The notes: generated by a model from the letters alone, not told the origin. 64,000 bases of DNA from Armigeres subalbatus (GCF_024139115.2 NC_085140.1:29871806-29935805); one strand, 5' to 3'; shown: positions 22,552 to 34,208, numbered from the stretch's first letter. Made by a program: numbers and translations.

Positions 22552-22975
22552 CAAGGATGTTAACGATCATTCAGTAATTTGCGTTCGATCATTTAGTAGT
22601 TTATCCATAACACATTCCAGAAGCTGATTTTCAAAATATGTTGTATGGTGGACTACTAGTGCGAAGGTTTTTCTACAACTCTGCCTAATAGTTCGTTGTT
22701 TGAATTCCACTAGTAACGGAGTTATAGCTTTAGTTTCAGTAACTTAGACTAAATGATAACAAAATTCCAATCATTTAGTTTAAGTTATTGTAACTAGCGC
22801 TCTAACTCCGTTATTAGTTGAATTCTAATAACGAACCATTAGGCAAAGTTGTAGAAAAACCTTCGCACTAGAAGTCTACCATACAACATGATTTGAAATT
22901 CAGCTTCTGGAATGTGTTATTGACAATCTACTAAATGATCGAACGCAAATTACTGAATGATCGTTAGCATCCTTG
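22552..22975. mobile_element. 424-bp hairpin MITE (family D)
   Basis: Nearly the whole element is an inverted repeat. The left arm (22552 to about 22750) and right arm (about 22780-22975) match through caaggatg, acgatcattcagtaatttgc, gttcgatcatttagtag, gcgaaggtttttctacaact and gcctaatrgttcgtt. They meet at a short centre near 22752-22778 (aacaaaattcca between atcattt-type arms). The short word gtccaa occurs next to both ends, which may be a partial target duplication. Transcripts would form a long double-stranded stem. Confidence 0.85.
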
Positions 22976-23161
22976 AGTCCAAAGTAGCCCCCGATTTGTC
23001 AAAAGAAGCCTCGCACGACGGTATTTTATTTGTGGTAACTAATATTATTCTGAAAAAATATTTTAAGCTCTTTTTAGTGGAATGTATTCAACCGTCTAAG
23101 ACTAAACTCGTTTTAGACGGTTGAATATTATTCTGTTTTTAACGACAAATTATCCTTATAC
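22976..23161. other. Short perfect hairpin
   Basis: At 23086-23126 there is a 14-bp perfect inverted repeat (attcaaccgtctaa and its complement) around a 13-nt loop. A 12-bp word aatattattctg occurs at 23041-23052 and again at 23124-23135, bracketing the hairpin. It could be a tiny MITE remnant. Confidence 0.5.
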
Positions 23162-23461
23162 CTAACTGGATATATGGTTGGCTACAGCGTTGATACACTT
23201 ATGTCTGGCGTATTGTAGAGCTCCATAATCGTCGGTCTTGGGCGATGTTCCTCCAGTTTCCCGAACGTTTAGGGTTACCCTTGTCCGATTCCACCGCGTG
23301 CAGCCAGCGTGATCGTGACCTTCCACGAAGTCGCTGACCCCTATCTGGTTCTCTGTTGAATATTGTTTTCGCTTCTTTCTTCTGAAATTCGCATTAAGTG
23401 ACCAACTCACTAAAGTCTGCCGTATTTTTTTACGATTCACAATATTTTCTTCTTTGTATAC

Positions 23462-23689
23462 TTAATACAGCTCATGATTCATGCGTCTACGCCACACATC
23501 ATTTTCTAGTTTCCCTCCGAGTATGGATCGCAACACTTTTCGCTCGAAAACCCCAAAAGCTCTCCGGTCCGCCTGTTTTAACGTCCATGCTTCATGTCCA
23601 TAAAGGGCCACTGGTAATCCGTAAAAGGCCCTATTCGCAGCAGCAATATGTCTTTTCACTTCACGGGAAACGTCATTGTCACATATCAC
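23462..23689 (-). pseudogene. LINE reverse transcriptase C-terminal fragment
   Basis: A 75-codon frame with REVKRHIAAANRAFYGL, then YGHEAWTLKQADRRAFGVFERK, then WRRRMNHELY. These match the same three blocks of the relic at 13215-14000, showing common ancestry. The segment is followed by stops and a frameshift. Confidence 0.75.
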
Positions 23690-23806
23690 AAGCGTTCATA
23701 GGTAAACAAATTCTTCAACAACTTCAAACAAATCCCCATCAATCATCATCAATTCCCCCAAATCAACACCACTAGGTCTTCCTCTGTCTCTACCTGCCAC
23801 CATGTA

Positions 23807-24385
23807 CTATGTTTTGGTAGAGTTAATGGTTAAGCCCATCCTCGCTGTCACCCTCTTCAGTGGGACAAAAGCTTCCACTACTGCTCTGCGATCGATTCCA
23901 GTAAGGTCGATGTGGTCCGCAAAGCCCAGGAGCATATGCGACCATGTGATGATAGTGCTGTTCCTCTGCACGCCAGATCTCCTAATAGCGCTCTCGAGTG
24001 CAATGTTGAACAATAAATCACAATGCTTCAATCCATCTAAGGTCACAAACGAAGTTGCAACTTCGTCTGCAATCTGAATACTTGATTTCGAACCATCATG
24101 TGTTGAACGTATCAGCCTTAAAAGTTTCGCCTGAAAACCATGTTCAGGCATTATCTGCCACAGCTAAATTCTTTTCACTGAATTGTACGCTACTATGAAA
24201 TTAATGAACAGCTTGTGAGTCTGCAAGTTGTACTCCTGGAAAATGCCAAGGATCATCAGTAGGATAAACATCTGATCCGTTGTTGATCCGCCCTCACGAA
24301 AATCTGCATGGTATTCGCCGACGATGGACTTCTCAAGCGGTCTCAGTCTGTTAAACAGGATACGCGACAAGATTTTGTAAGCCAA
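23807..24385 (-). pseudogene. LINE reverse transcriptase core fragments, catalytic Asp lost
   Basis: The upstream frame (24385-24164) carries AYKILSRILFNRLRPL, GSTTDQMF and a decayed first-aspartate motif (FINFIVAYNSV; the catalytic Asp has become Asn). The downstream frame (24151-23807) carries HGFQAKLLRLIR, LLFNIALESAI and the catalytic loop as FADHIDL, so the second Asp of the normal FADD box is His. Both aspartate motifs are therefore altered. Confidence 0.78.
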
Positions 24386-24711
24386 GTTCAGAAGGGTGAT
24401 CCCTCTGTTACTGGCACACTCTAGTCTGTGCCCTTTTTTATAGACAGGGCATATGAGGCCAGCCGGCAGTTCTTTATTCTCCCATATTTTCTGGATAATG
24501 TGGTGTATTGATTGATGCAGCTGCTCACTTCCGTGTTTGAGAAGCTCGATCGGGATCTCGTCCTTCCCAGCAGCTTTACTGTTTTTCAGCTCGTTTAGAG
24601 CCTTTTTATCTCGTCAAGCATTGGTGGTTCCACAGCTGGTTCGCCGAAAATGACCATCCTGCTCCTTAATCCCTCTCGGTAATTGCACATGGCGGGCACT
24701 GGCGCAGTCTT

Positions 24712-24812
24712 ATCCCAAGTAACATTTTATGTTTTATAACGCTCTTGAAGACCATAATTTACTCTTCAGGAGTGTTATAAAACCAGCATAAAACCAAAAT
24801 GTTACTAGGGAT
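24712..24812. mobile_element. Palindromic MITE (family C) inserted in the LINE relic
   Basis: About 100 bp. The left half atcccaagtaacattttatg is matched by the complement of the right half (ccaaaatgttactagggat), and the middle keeps pairing through ttttataac and ctcttgaagacc/ctcttcaggagt. It interrupts the LINE linker region between the sequence at about 24711 and 24813, so it inserted after the LINE. The target duplication is unclear. Confidence 0.78.
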
Positions 24813-25070
24813 GGCGCGCGATTAACAGTTGCGTAAAACCTCCGCATATCATTTCTATCCATGTTCTCCTGCGCTTCAGTGTTGCCTTTTTTCAGCGGTG
24901 GATACGTTTCTCTTCTGCCCTTGCTACACTGTACCGCTCTTTGTTGGAACGGGAACGAGCCACTAGCACTCCTAGCAACATATTTCTCGTCCGTCACTCG
25001 CTGGCAGTCCTCATCAAACCAATCGTTTCGTTGGCGTCGCTGTGCAGTGCCTAACACTTCCTGCGCTGTT

Positions 25071-25927
25071 GTGGATTTTTTTGTGGAAAATTTTGTTATT
25101 GGTAATTGCTAATATAAAACCCTCTACAACCCAAATTTTTGTCTTCGCCCACAATCACTATTTTGCTTTCTAAAAACGATCTAAACACGGTTTGGGCATT
25201 AAACATTTTTAATTCGCGATTTTATCAATTTCACAGTTTGAGTTTTTAGAACTTTGTTTTTCAAGTTTTTCATCCAATCAAATATTTTTATGAATCTTGC
25301 AATTTTTTTTGATTTTTCAACATATTAAGAGTTTGAAAATTCCTACTCAATGCTGACTTATTGCATTTTTTTTAAATTTGCAGTGTTATTTTTTTTATTT
25401 TCCGTGTAACAAGTTGTATAAATATTTTAGAGTGCAATATTTATCAATATAACTTTCTACACGGTAAATAATCAACACGCTCAATTTTAACTGTTCTATC
25501 TATTGAATGTCCAACTTTACAATCACTATGATTCATAGTGATATTCCTTTGATTAAGGAGTGTTGTTACACATTTCAAAAGTGCGTTGAATATAGATATC
25601 AAACATCAACACTGTTGATCAAAGTGCTTTTCCTGGTAGTTGAAGTGTTTAGCACTTCGATCAGCACCAATAATCTCTTCACTAGATTTGAAAGTGATAC
25701 GTTATTGAATTCAGAGGTGAAAGATTATTGATTTGAAAGATGATCAATATTGGTGCAGTTCTAAAAATAGATGACGGTTTGTATCAACTGTTCTGATTTC
25801 TTCACAAATATATTCGAAGTGTGAGATGGAGTCATGGTAAGATGTAGGACTTTCAAGCAATGGTACGCAAATCAAATCTGGGCCTCGGAGATTATTTTTT
25901 TATTTTCCTAGTTTTACAATCAAAATA
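25071..25927. other. No recognisable feature
   Basis: AT-rich sequence with no supported gene or repeat. Confidence 0.5.
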
Positions 25928-26589
25928 GTGTGCACTAGAGTGATTCAAATTTTGACTTTTTCGCTCCCTTGTGCTTAAACGATTGTTTTTGCTATTTTAA
26001 TAGTCCTCCTAAATTTTTAGCTGTTTTGGATGTAATTTGGTTGTGCACGAGCCGTTTGAAGGTTATATGAAAATTACTATGAGAATTGCCACTTGTGTAA
26101 AGGATCGTTTCGTGAAGCAGCCCAAAATCTATTTGAATATATTTAACGCTTCGCCATCATAGAATAGTTCCTAAGCTGAAAGTCAGTTGTTGTTGCGAAG
26201 CAATCTGACTTTTGAGAGCAAAATTATAAAGAAAACAGAAATGTTCATTATTGATATTGATGTTATTCTTTTACGTGTTAAATTGAATTTCCCATAATTC
26301 AGTATTTCCCTAATAACTTTTGTTGCCAGCATCAAATCGTTTAGCAACAACGACGATATTTTCCCTTGTTAAATTTCCTAAGTTGCTAACGAATTCATAC
26401 ATTTTTAGAGCTTAATGGGCAATGATGAGGAACGGTTTTTCATAAAAGTTACTGTTTTCATAGTAATTTTCATACAAGCTTCAAACTGCTTGTGCTCAGT
26501 CAAATTAGGACGATTGTTAAAATGGCAAATGCCATCGTTTAACCATAGGGGAGCAAAAAAGTCAAAATTTGAATCACTCTAGTGTGCAC
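25928..26589. mobile_element. hAT-type MITE, 646 bp, 8-bp target duplication gtgtgcac
   Basis: The element spans 25936-26581. The ends are tagagtgattcaaattttga and its exact complement. The inverted arms extend about 190 bp with divergence: cgctccc...taaacgat, tatgaaaattactatga, and aaagttactgttttcat-type blocks pair. It is flanked by gtgtgcac at 25928-25935 and 26582-26589. An 8-bp duplication with T at position 2 and A at position 7, plus short TAG-starting ends, fits the hAT superfamily. It is non-coding and needs a transposase from elsewhere. The element at 61529-62189 has similar ends and a nearly identical target duplication. Confidence 0.9.
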
Positions 26590-27057
26590 GTCAAATGGAA
26601 GTGCTGGTCTTTGAATTTGAAAAGGTCAGCTATCAATATTGATTGGATTCTAAAGTAGTGCAAATTCAAATGTAAAACAATTCTCATGGACGTGCATATT
26701 TTTTACCGTGTATTGAATTAGGTTTGTTGTAGAAAAATACTAAACAACAACTATTTTACTCTTCAGAGGTATACGAGCGAAAGCACGGAGAAACAAAATA
26801 TCACTAAATTTTCAATATTTTTTTTTAAATTTATAGAACTTTTAAAATTTACTTTAAACTACATTTAAACATGCATTGAACCATATATTATTGACCAACA
26901 TCAAAAACTTTTCGAAATCTGATCAAATGAAAATAACAGAAAATAATCAAAATACCCAGTCTAAAGGCGGCTTGGGCACTAGAGGGTTAATATATTTATA
27001 AAAAAATTATTTGTTTTTTTTAATGGAAATCTTTGATATTCTTTATGAAAAATTCTT
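26590..27057. other. No recognisable feature
   Basis: AT-rich sequence ending in a T-run that belongs to the next element's tail. Confidence 0.5.
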
Positions 27058-27230
27058 TTTTTTTTTTTGTTAAATATCTTGGCTGTGCATATGCACAGCA
27101 TATGTTTCGAAATGGACAAATTGATATGAAATTTGCGAAAAAGAATCCACGTGTCTTGCAGGGACTCGAACCCTCAACCTCCTACTCTCTAGATAGGCGT
27201 GATAACCCCTACACAACAAGACCACTTAAA
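27058..27230 (-). mobile_element. tRNA-derived SINE (second family)
   Basis: Read on the minus strand from about 27230, a tRNA-like head is visible: A-box-like ttgtgtaggggttatc, an anticodon stem cctat/gtagg around loop CTAGAGA, and an exact B box ggttcgagtcc (complement of 27162-27172). The body then runs through catatgctgtgcatatgcac and gccaagatatttaac into an A-run (plus-strand T-run 27058-27070). No target duplication was found. The tail part recurs at 27766-27812. The flanking plus-strand frame is not a gene. Confidence 0.72.
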
Positions 27231-27517
27231 GGTCACGTTTGCGGAAAAGCCATCAGAATCCAAGTACCAACCTCCACCGCGGTTAGCTCTTTTTTTGCAA
27301 ATTGAATATCTTTCGGATGCTTGATTTGTCCAATCTCCACATGTGCTTTACTGTTGTATATCCACAGTCAAGCGAGTGCAAATTGTTTATTAAACGAGAG
27401 GATCGCACTCTATGCCTCCCAGCAACGGGCTGGGCGGGCTGGTATAGAATGCGAATCAATCGCACTCTGCTGTGCCATAGGCTTGCTTGGCTGTAGCATT
27501 TGATGAGTTTGATTGCC
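27231..27517. other. No recognisable feature
   Basis: No supported gene. Overlapping frames on both strands are under 101 codons and not family-like. Confidence 0.45.
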
Positions 27518-27663
27518 TTAGGGGCCCGCCAGAGTAGACGCGACGTGCGATGCGACGCGACGCGACTCACGTAAAAGAATAACAATCATTATCAACAGGC
27601 TGTCAAATTGCACTGTCGCGTCGCGTCGCATCGCAAGTCGCGTTTACTCTGGCTTCACCCTTA
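27518..27663. mobile_element. 140-bp MITE with TTA target duplication (PIF/Harbinger-like)
   Basis: The element spans 27521-27660. Its arms are gccagagtagacgcgac...gcgatgcgacgcgacgcga on the left and the complement on the right, with two mismatches near the outer part. It is GC-rich, unlike its surroundings. TTA occurs on both flanks (27518-27520 and 27661-27663). A 3-bp TTA duplication is the hallmark of PIF/Harbinger elements. The CpG-rich arms would make a strong hairpin. Confidence 0.8.
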
Positions 27664-27721
27664 CGTAAGCGGTCGAGTGTACTCAGACGACTAATGACGG
27701 TGGAAGACCGACACTTGATTA

Positions 27722-27812
27722 CAATCAATTGCATATTATTCGGCAACTCGGCCGTACGAAACCATTTTTTGTTAAATATCTTGGCTGTGGATATGCACAT
27801 ATGCTGTGCGGC
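27722..27812 (-). repeat. Dispersed repeat fragment shared with 48763-48816 and with the SINE tail
   Basis: Read on the minus strand, this joins the SINE tail sequence (gccaagatatttaacaaaaa) to tggtttcgtacggccgagtt and gccgaataatatgcaatt. The second part recurs on the plus strand at 48763-48816. The family is therefore longer than the SINE copy at 27058 shows, or one copy is a chimera. Confidence 0.6.
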
Positions 27813-27837
27813 CGTTACAGATCAATGTGCCTTACGG

Positions 27838-28742
27838 TAGGGGAGACTGGGTAGACTTGATCCGCTTTTCTGATTTCCGATGTACCACAGCCAAAAATAA
27901 ATAAACATACGCGATTTCCACACAGACTCTCTAAGAAATATAGTATTTAACTTTACTGATGTATGACAGTCCTTAAATTATTGTTGTTATTGATACACAA
28001 TCGTTTTTTTGGAGTGCTGTCAAAAATCGACTTTTTGAATTTTCGGGGAAATTGATCCCTCTCCAAGAACTTGCTTTGACAAAATTAGAAAGGGGTCCTC
28101 AGATTTTCCTTCGAAATATACAGAATTTTCGAATTGCTGTGCGTATACATGAACGATTTTTTTTCATTGAATTCGACAGCACATGCAATTTTTAAATTTG
28201 GGGAGACTTGATCCCCTTTTTATGATATCTACGCAATAAATATTTTTTCCTGCCAAAACTTCATCACATCTGTCAAATCAACAAAAAATTAGAAGCCTGA
28301 ATACAGGTTAACATTTTTTTGAATTTTTTCGCCAAATTTTTGTATGGGTGACTAATGGGGAGTCAAGTGTCCCCATATTGAGGCAATAACTTCAAATCCA
28401 AATATCCTAAAACTTTGATGGAATATTGATCTTTTCATCAGTACAGATCATTAAGCATATTTATGGCTTTGTGCTGTGAAAAAACGAAAGCATTCGGTCA
28501 TTGTTATGAAAAGTAGTTCAAATTTTGCGTGGCCAATAAAAAAATCTTTGGGAAGGTCAAAACATATAAATCGCCCTGCAGAATACATAAGGTTGTCAAT
28601 CCAAAAAATAACTCACCACATAAAGGTCATTTGTTTGGAGGATCTATACTAAAAAATACGCTAGAACAAAACTACTTTAGTTCTCGATAAAACAGGGGGT
28701 GATCAAGTCTCCCCGGGGATCAAGTCTACCCACCTTCCCCTA
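27838..28742. mobile_element. 0.9-kb TA-flanked terminal-inverted-repeat element
   Basis: The left end is ggggagactgggtagacttg (27840 onwards) and the right end is the complement of ggggaaggtgggtagacttg (ending at 28740), with TA on both sides. Partial extra copies of ggggagacttgatcccc lie near 28200 and 28690. TA flanks suggest a Tc1/mariner-type transposase. The interior has no open frame of note. The terminal sequence looks familiar to me from mosquito repeats, but I cannot name the family. Confidence 0.75.
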
Positions 28743-31700
28743 GGGTCTCTTCTTACCGAACTCAGTAAAAAATTATCGTCCGCAACCGCGCGCACTTGAA
28801 CTCGAAACAGGAATGGATTTGTTTATTCTAGCCTAGAGTTTGAACGAACAAACAGCGAAACGTTTGTTTTTGTTTACTTTTCCAGATTCTTTGGATGAAG
28901 GTGATGATACTGAGAAGACGTAGAGTCTCATAGGAAGTGAATCGCTTCAGGAGAAGGAGGTACAACCTCGACCCACGGAGAAGTTGAGAATGACGTCGAT
29001 GACAACTATTAAGTTCCACTTGAACTGCTGTTGGGTCGTCGGATGAGGTGATGATTATATTTTGGGATAATAATGTTCGATGCTTGTTGATTTTGTTTCG
29101 ATCGTACAACGGTTCCTTGACGAAGGCGATTATAAAAGGAAGCCATTATTTTATTGGCACTTCTTTTTACTAATTGTAGCAAAGTAAAAGAATTGATCGG
29201 TACCTAATATAGAACTTTCCTAGAAAACTGAGATTTTAGCCAAAATAATGTTTTTTGGATACTGGATATGCAATGCTTATGGTACATACTACATTGCATA
29301 CAGTTTTATAGATTTAGCATTACTTAACTCGTGGACCAACAAAAAGTAAATTTCCATGAAAAATTGTTTACCGAGATTGCGAAATGAAGACATTATTAAA
29401 ATTCACCGAGGTTATTCATTTAAAAAGATATTCTGCCTCACTGCGACTGCACTTACGGGGTGCACTCATTTTCAATAGAAAGCACGCTGTTGATCATTAG
29501 GGTTACACCAGAGGCCAAGGCACGTCCAGAGGCAGTTTGTTTTTTTTTATTATTCGAACAGGAACGAGCAACCAGAAGTTATCGATTTTAATGCGAAGCA
29601 TTGGTCTATATTTCTTGGCACCGTATTTCGAAAGTGCAGCGAAAGCCGACAACGCGATGCGACGGTGCCAGAAACAGTACTCAGCATCATTTGCGCTGTC
29701 AATATAAAGATTTATGACCACTAACCACCAACAGGTTCGATGCTATTTCCGAGGTGTAAAGGCTGCTGCACTGAAAGGGCTTGCTGTATGATTGGTATAC
29801 GACGGGATAGGGCGGCTTGTGGTTAATTCAACCCCTGCTTTTCTGCTCAACTTTTAATCACCGTGAAGCGAGATCAAACTTTGTGAAGTTTCTTATTTTT
29901 CTAATTCTATGTCTATTAGGTCTAATAGATATCGATCGTCAGTTCTGGACAATTAACATCCAGATGTGGTATGGTCGTTTTGGGCGTCTGGTCTGTACGG
30001 GCGAATGGAATTCGGACTTACATCCTGATCGAATCGAGCATTTGTGACAGAATCAAGTCGCATATTATTTGTTACATTTTTATAGCTCAATCAGTGGTCG
30101 TTACAGCGCAGTATACAAATTTTCCTAACGCGAATGAGTCAAGCCAAAGTCGAAGACTGAAAACTCACACCCGATCAAATGCAGCCGATTTTAACCGCAT
30201 TCAACCCAATCCATTATTCGAACAAATGGTGATTAATGATAGGTGTTTGCCCGACCCAATCAGCACTTGAGCTGGGTTTCTATTCTGGTGATCGCGCTTA
30301 CCCGCCTTCAGGGAGATTGCGACCTTTAACATTTGTTGAATATGCTTGGCAAGAGTTCACAGCGCAAGCCAATTCGGCCGATCGTATCTTCTGACACCAC
30401 CTGGGACAGGTTTCGAAATTGTCACAAGAACGATTTATCTATGGCTCATTGTTGGTTCTAGAAAAGTCTATGTACCCTCTATTTTACTGATATCAGAGCA
30501 TGACACCTTGCGGTTTACATGGACCACTATAGTAATTAAGCTCAAGCATAGGCACTTGGCAATCTCCACAAAGGAAACAAAAGCTTTTATTATCTGACAA
30601 TTTCAAAAGTCTTATATTTGCGCCACGCACTGATGTGCGTTAACGTTTACTTTATTTGATAATAATTACTTCGTTGCGATGAGACAATTGTTTGTTCTAC
30701 CCCAAATAAATATTCACATCCATTCGTCCACAGTTTTCTCGCTTCATCGCTCAAGATTAATCATAATACATACATGCAATTGGATGTTTTAAGTCCCATT
30801 TAGGCGAATAAACGTTTCCCATTTAGGCGAATAAGCCTTTCCGAATGGACGGGCAATTTTGCTCAGGTTTGTGAAGCGACTATCAAGACATTTGTAATTC
30901 AAAGGCTTCCGACCGAACTGCTACAAACGGAACGGGGAAAAAACAGCAATAACGATAATGATGTGAGCAACGAATCCCCTCGGGGACCGGATAGAGTGTG
31001 CTTGCGGGAAGTGGTAGCGTTGGTGTTTTGCCGCAAAGGAGGTCACATTGAAAATGAAACTTGATTTGATATATTTTCTTGAGGTGACGGACGTTGTCAC
31101 ATTTGACCATTGGTTTTTAATTGGGTGATTTAGAAATTGCAGATCGGTTGTGACATAAATACATACATATTTGATTCTGTTGGTCTCAGAAATTGTTCTA
31201 AAAAAATAATGAAAATCTTTCAAAACTATGCCACAAGTCTATTGAAAAACATAAATCTATATGTTTGAAAACATGCGGAATGTCATCTTTTTAAGTTTAG
31301 AAATAATTTCAATCATCAAATAATTGATCGGAGTAAAATTAGTACTAATGAAGTAAAATTATTATTTTATTGACCTTTTCTCTCAACAATTTTACGATCT
31401 ACCGTTTTTTCGATCAAATTTGCAGCTTTTCAGATTCTGGAGTTTAAGATCTTGGACTTGACAGCCGAACTAGGTATGATCTCTTCTCAATTGCGATTGA
31501 CATAATTATTAGCTTCGGATCCACTATTAAATATTTTTTTTTAACTTTATTAAACTTATGGAAAGTTTAAATCGTCGGGTTCATTGCTTGCAATCTATTG
31601 GAGTCTTTCCGGCTCAATATTTTCCATCCACGGGAAGTAAGTGCAACTTTACCACCTCAGTGCAATAGAAGATCGAGATAAATTGCATTCTGATATGATA

Positions 31701-32552
31701 AATAGAAAAAAAATCTTCTTGTCAACTCGATTTAAAGGGAAAATCGACGAAGAGAGTTCTGTTTCGCGAAGTTTGCCCACGTTACAAATAGAACCGTGAT
31801 AGATCATTTATGATTAATTACAATCGAACTCAAACTTCAACTTGTACCAGTAAGTACTTCGGAGATCGTGACGTTCGAACTGTTTTCTTCTCAAAGAAGC
31901 CCAATTTGGCGAGTGATAATAGTCTCCATAATTGACTACAAATTACAGATCGTTGCCTCCATAATGCGATGACCATTGGCATCTGTTTCTCAAACTGTCT
32001 TTCAAAACGTTAGTTCTGAAACATAATACCGTTCGCACGTAGGAGGATGATCATTAATCTTCGATGGCCTACTAAACCGAGTACGCATTTTGAAACATGG
32101 AAGTCTTCGATAGCTGATCGTTTTCTCAAGAGACATGGTCTACACCGCATGTTACACATGCACAGACCAGTAGAAATTGGTGATAATTAATGAATGGATC
32201 TTTTTATGCCTCCTCTACCTTTGTAGTCTACCTCCTTCAATCTCCTACGTTGGCGGCAGCATTTGGAAATGGGAGTTTTCATAATTGTCAGTGCTCAAAG
32301 TAGACCCTGGTGGTCAAATCAAGTTAATGAATCTTTTGTATGGGAAATCTGTCGAAGGTAGGAGTGTGCTTTTGTTGTTTGAAGATAAAAACGTATAAAA
32401 TAGACGGCTTTAACCAGTTTAATAAGTTAATGGTCGATTACTGGCACTTTAACACCTGAGAGTGGTTTTTAAGATGGTGTGATTTTCACCGTATTAAATT
32501 TTCTGCCATAACTTCTCTATAAAACCCAGATTAATCCACCTAGCGGTGATGG
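28743..32552. other. No recognisable gene over 3.8 kb
   Basis: I see no supported gene, tRNA or family match. Open frames are at most 100 codons and lack domains. A 23-bp direct duplication (cccatttaggcgaataa) lies at about 30796 and 30819. This is the longest stretch in the window free of recognised transposon debris, so it may hold host regulatory or intronic sequence. Confidence 0.45.
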
Positions 32553-32709
32553 TGCCTTTCTCGACCTTCGTAAAATGTGTGTGCTTGAAAAAGATGAGCT
32601 AGTGGCTAGGAGTAAAAAGACAAATTTCTTTGTCCGTTCTATGAAAATCAGATTATTTATGGCAAAGATATTGTAGATCCAGTTGAAAACCGAAAATCAT
32701 ATTTTGTCC

Positions 32710-32800
32710 CATTTCCGGATGTCGCAACTGCATCGCGAGTGGTGCCCGACTATGGCACAGTTGCGCACTACTCGCGATGCAGTTGCAACATCCGGAAATG
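32710..32800. repeat. Hairpin with 31-bp arms, one mismatch
   Basis: The arms at 32710-32740 (catttccggatgtcgcaact and then gcatcgcgagt) and 32770-32800 differ at one base. Imperfect pairing continues inward (ggtgc/gcact), leaving a short loop containing gtgcc...ggcac. The arms are richer in GC than the surroundings. It could be a micro-MITE or a structured RNA. The length is longer than a typical insect microRNA precursor stem, but that is not excluded. Confidence 0.88.
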
Positions 32801-33016
32801 CGAGAAAATGCGATTTCGCGGGACCTAGGTTCGGTTTTCAGCTTGATCTACAATATGCTAATAAGAATTTCGACATTGTTGGTTCCTTTTCCAATCTTTT
32901 TGACGTACATAACCCTGTTTTATTTCACCCAGTCATATATTTTAAGGATATCACTTGTGGATGTTAGTTGAACTGAAGCTCCGACTACACAAAAAGAAAA
33001 CGAAAATGTCATTCCC

Positions 33017-33105
33017 ATCACGCGAGCGGAGGGCAATATTTGTTATGATATAAATCTCATGACCGTCTTTCTGCCAAACTCCCGTATGAAGTGGGAGAGA
33101 CAGAG
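33017..33105 (+). repeat. Dispersed repeat shared with 4160-4260
   Basis: This contains gcgagcggagggcaatattt and tttctgccaaactcccgtat, matching 4160-4260 in order and orientation. It lies just upstream of the duplicated 3'-end module of the surrounding element. Confidence 0.6.
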
Positions 33106-33224
33106 ACATCATCTCAGTTCGTCGAGCTGAATCGATTGGTATATAACACTATGGGTCTCCAGGCCTTCTGTAAAAGTTTGGTTTTGAGCGAACATACAGC
33201 CTTTTCGTATAAAAGGCTAAAATG

Positions 33225-34205
33225 GTGTTTCGGCCATAACTTCCGATCCCATAGTCCGATCTAGCCAATTTTCAATACGAAACAATGGGACAGGATTCTG
33301 CGTCGAATGCAACTTGTTGCGTGTGAATCGATTAAGGTTAGGTGTCCGAAAAATAGGTGACATTTTTTGTGATTTTTATGAAAAAGGTATTTTGGTCATA
33401 ACTTCCGATCCCATAGTCCGACCTGTCCAATTTTCAATAGGAAACAATGGGAAAGGATTCTGCGTCGAATGCAATTTGTTGCGAGCAAATCGGTTGAGAA
33501 TAAGTGCCTGAAAAATGAGTGACATTTCTTACGCAATATTTTCGTATGAATTTGTATTTTGGCCATAACTCTCGATCCCATAGTCCGATATGGCCAATTT
33601 TCAATAGGAAACAACGGGACAGGATTCTACGTCGAATGCAACATGTTTTGAGCAAATCGGTTGAGGATAAGTGCCCGAAAAATGAGTGACATTTTTTACG
33701 CGATTTTTTCGTAGGATTTTGTATTTTGGCCATAACTTTTGATCCCATAGTCCGATCTGGCCAATTTAAAAAAGGGGACAGTGGGACAGGATTTTGCGTC
33801 GAATGCAACTTGTTGCAAGCAAATCGGTTGAGGATAAGTGCCCGAAAAATGAGTGACATTTTTTACACGATTTTTTCGTAGGATTTTGTATTTTGGCCAT
33901 AACTTTCGATCCCATAGTTCGATTTGGCCAATTTCAAATAGGAAACAATGGGACAAGATTCTGCGTCGAATGCAACTTGTTGCGAGCAAATCGGTTGAGG
34001 ATAAGTGTCCGAAAAATGAGTGACATTTTTTACGCGATTTTTTCGTATGAATTTGTATTTTGGCCATAACTCTCGATCCCATAGTCCGATCTGGCCAATT
34101 TCAAATAGGAAATAATGGGACAGGATTCTGCGTCGAATGCAACTTGTTGCGAGCAAATCAGTTGAGGATAAGTGACCGAAAATGAGTGACATTTTGTTGA
34201 GTAGT
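33225..34205 (+). repeat. Six-copy 167-bp tandem array
   Basis: The landmark cgatcccatag occurs with its leading bases at 33241, 33403, 33570, 33737, 33904 and 34071. The spacings are 162, 167, 167, 167 and 167 bp. Each unit then runs through ggccaatttcaaatagg, aatgggacaggattctgcgt, cgaatgcaacttgttgcgag and gagtgacatttttta. Units differ by scattered substitutions. The reverse strand stays open through parts of it, but that is not coding. The unit length is close to nucleosomal DNA length, as in many satellites. Confidence 0.95.
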
Positions 34206-34208
34206 TTT

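Larger units (their letters stand above)
23162..25070 (-). mobile_element. Second LINE relic (RTE-like), interrupted by a MITE
   Basis: Minus-strand frames, in order from 25070 downwards, give a linker (RQRNDWFDEDCQRVTDEKY), then reverse transcriptase fragments (AYKILSRILFNRL with GSTTDQMF; the first-Asp block decayed to FINFIVAYNSV; LLFNIALESAIRR; GFADHIDL), then the C-terminal block (LYGHEAWTLKQADRR, FGVFERKVLRSILGG), and finally a tail around 23380-23200 with an NWRxIAQDRRLW-type motif. Frames break repeatedly. It resembles the relic at 13190-15418 in domain order but is more decayed and differs in sequence, so it is probably another subfamily. Confidence 0.83.
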
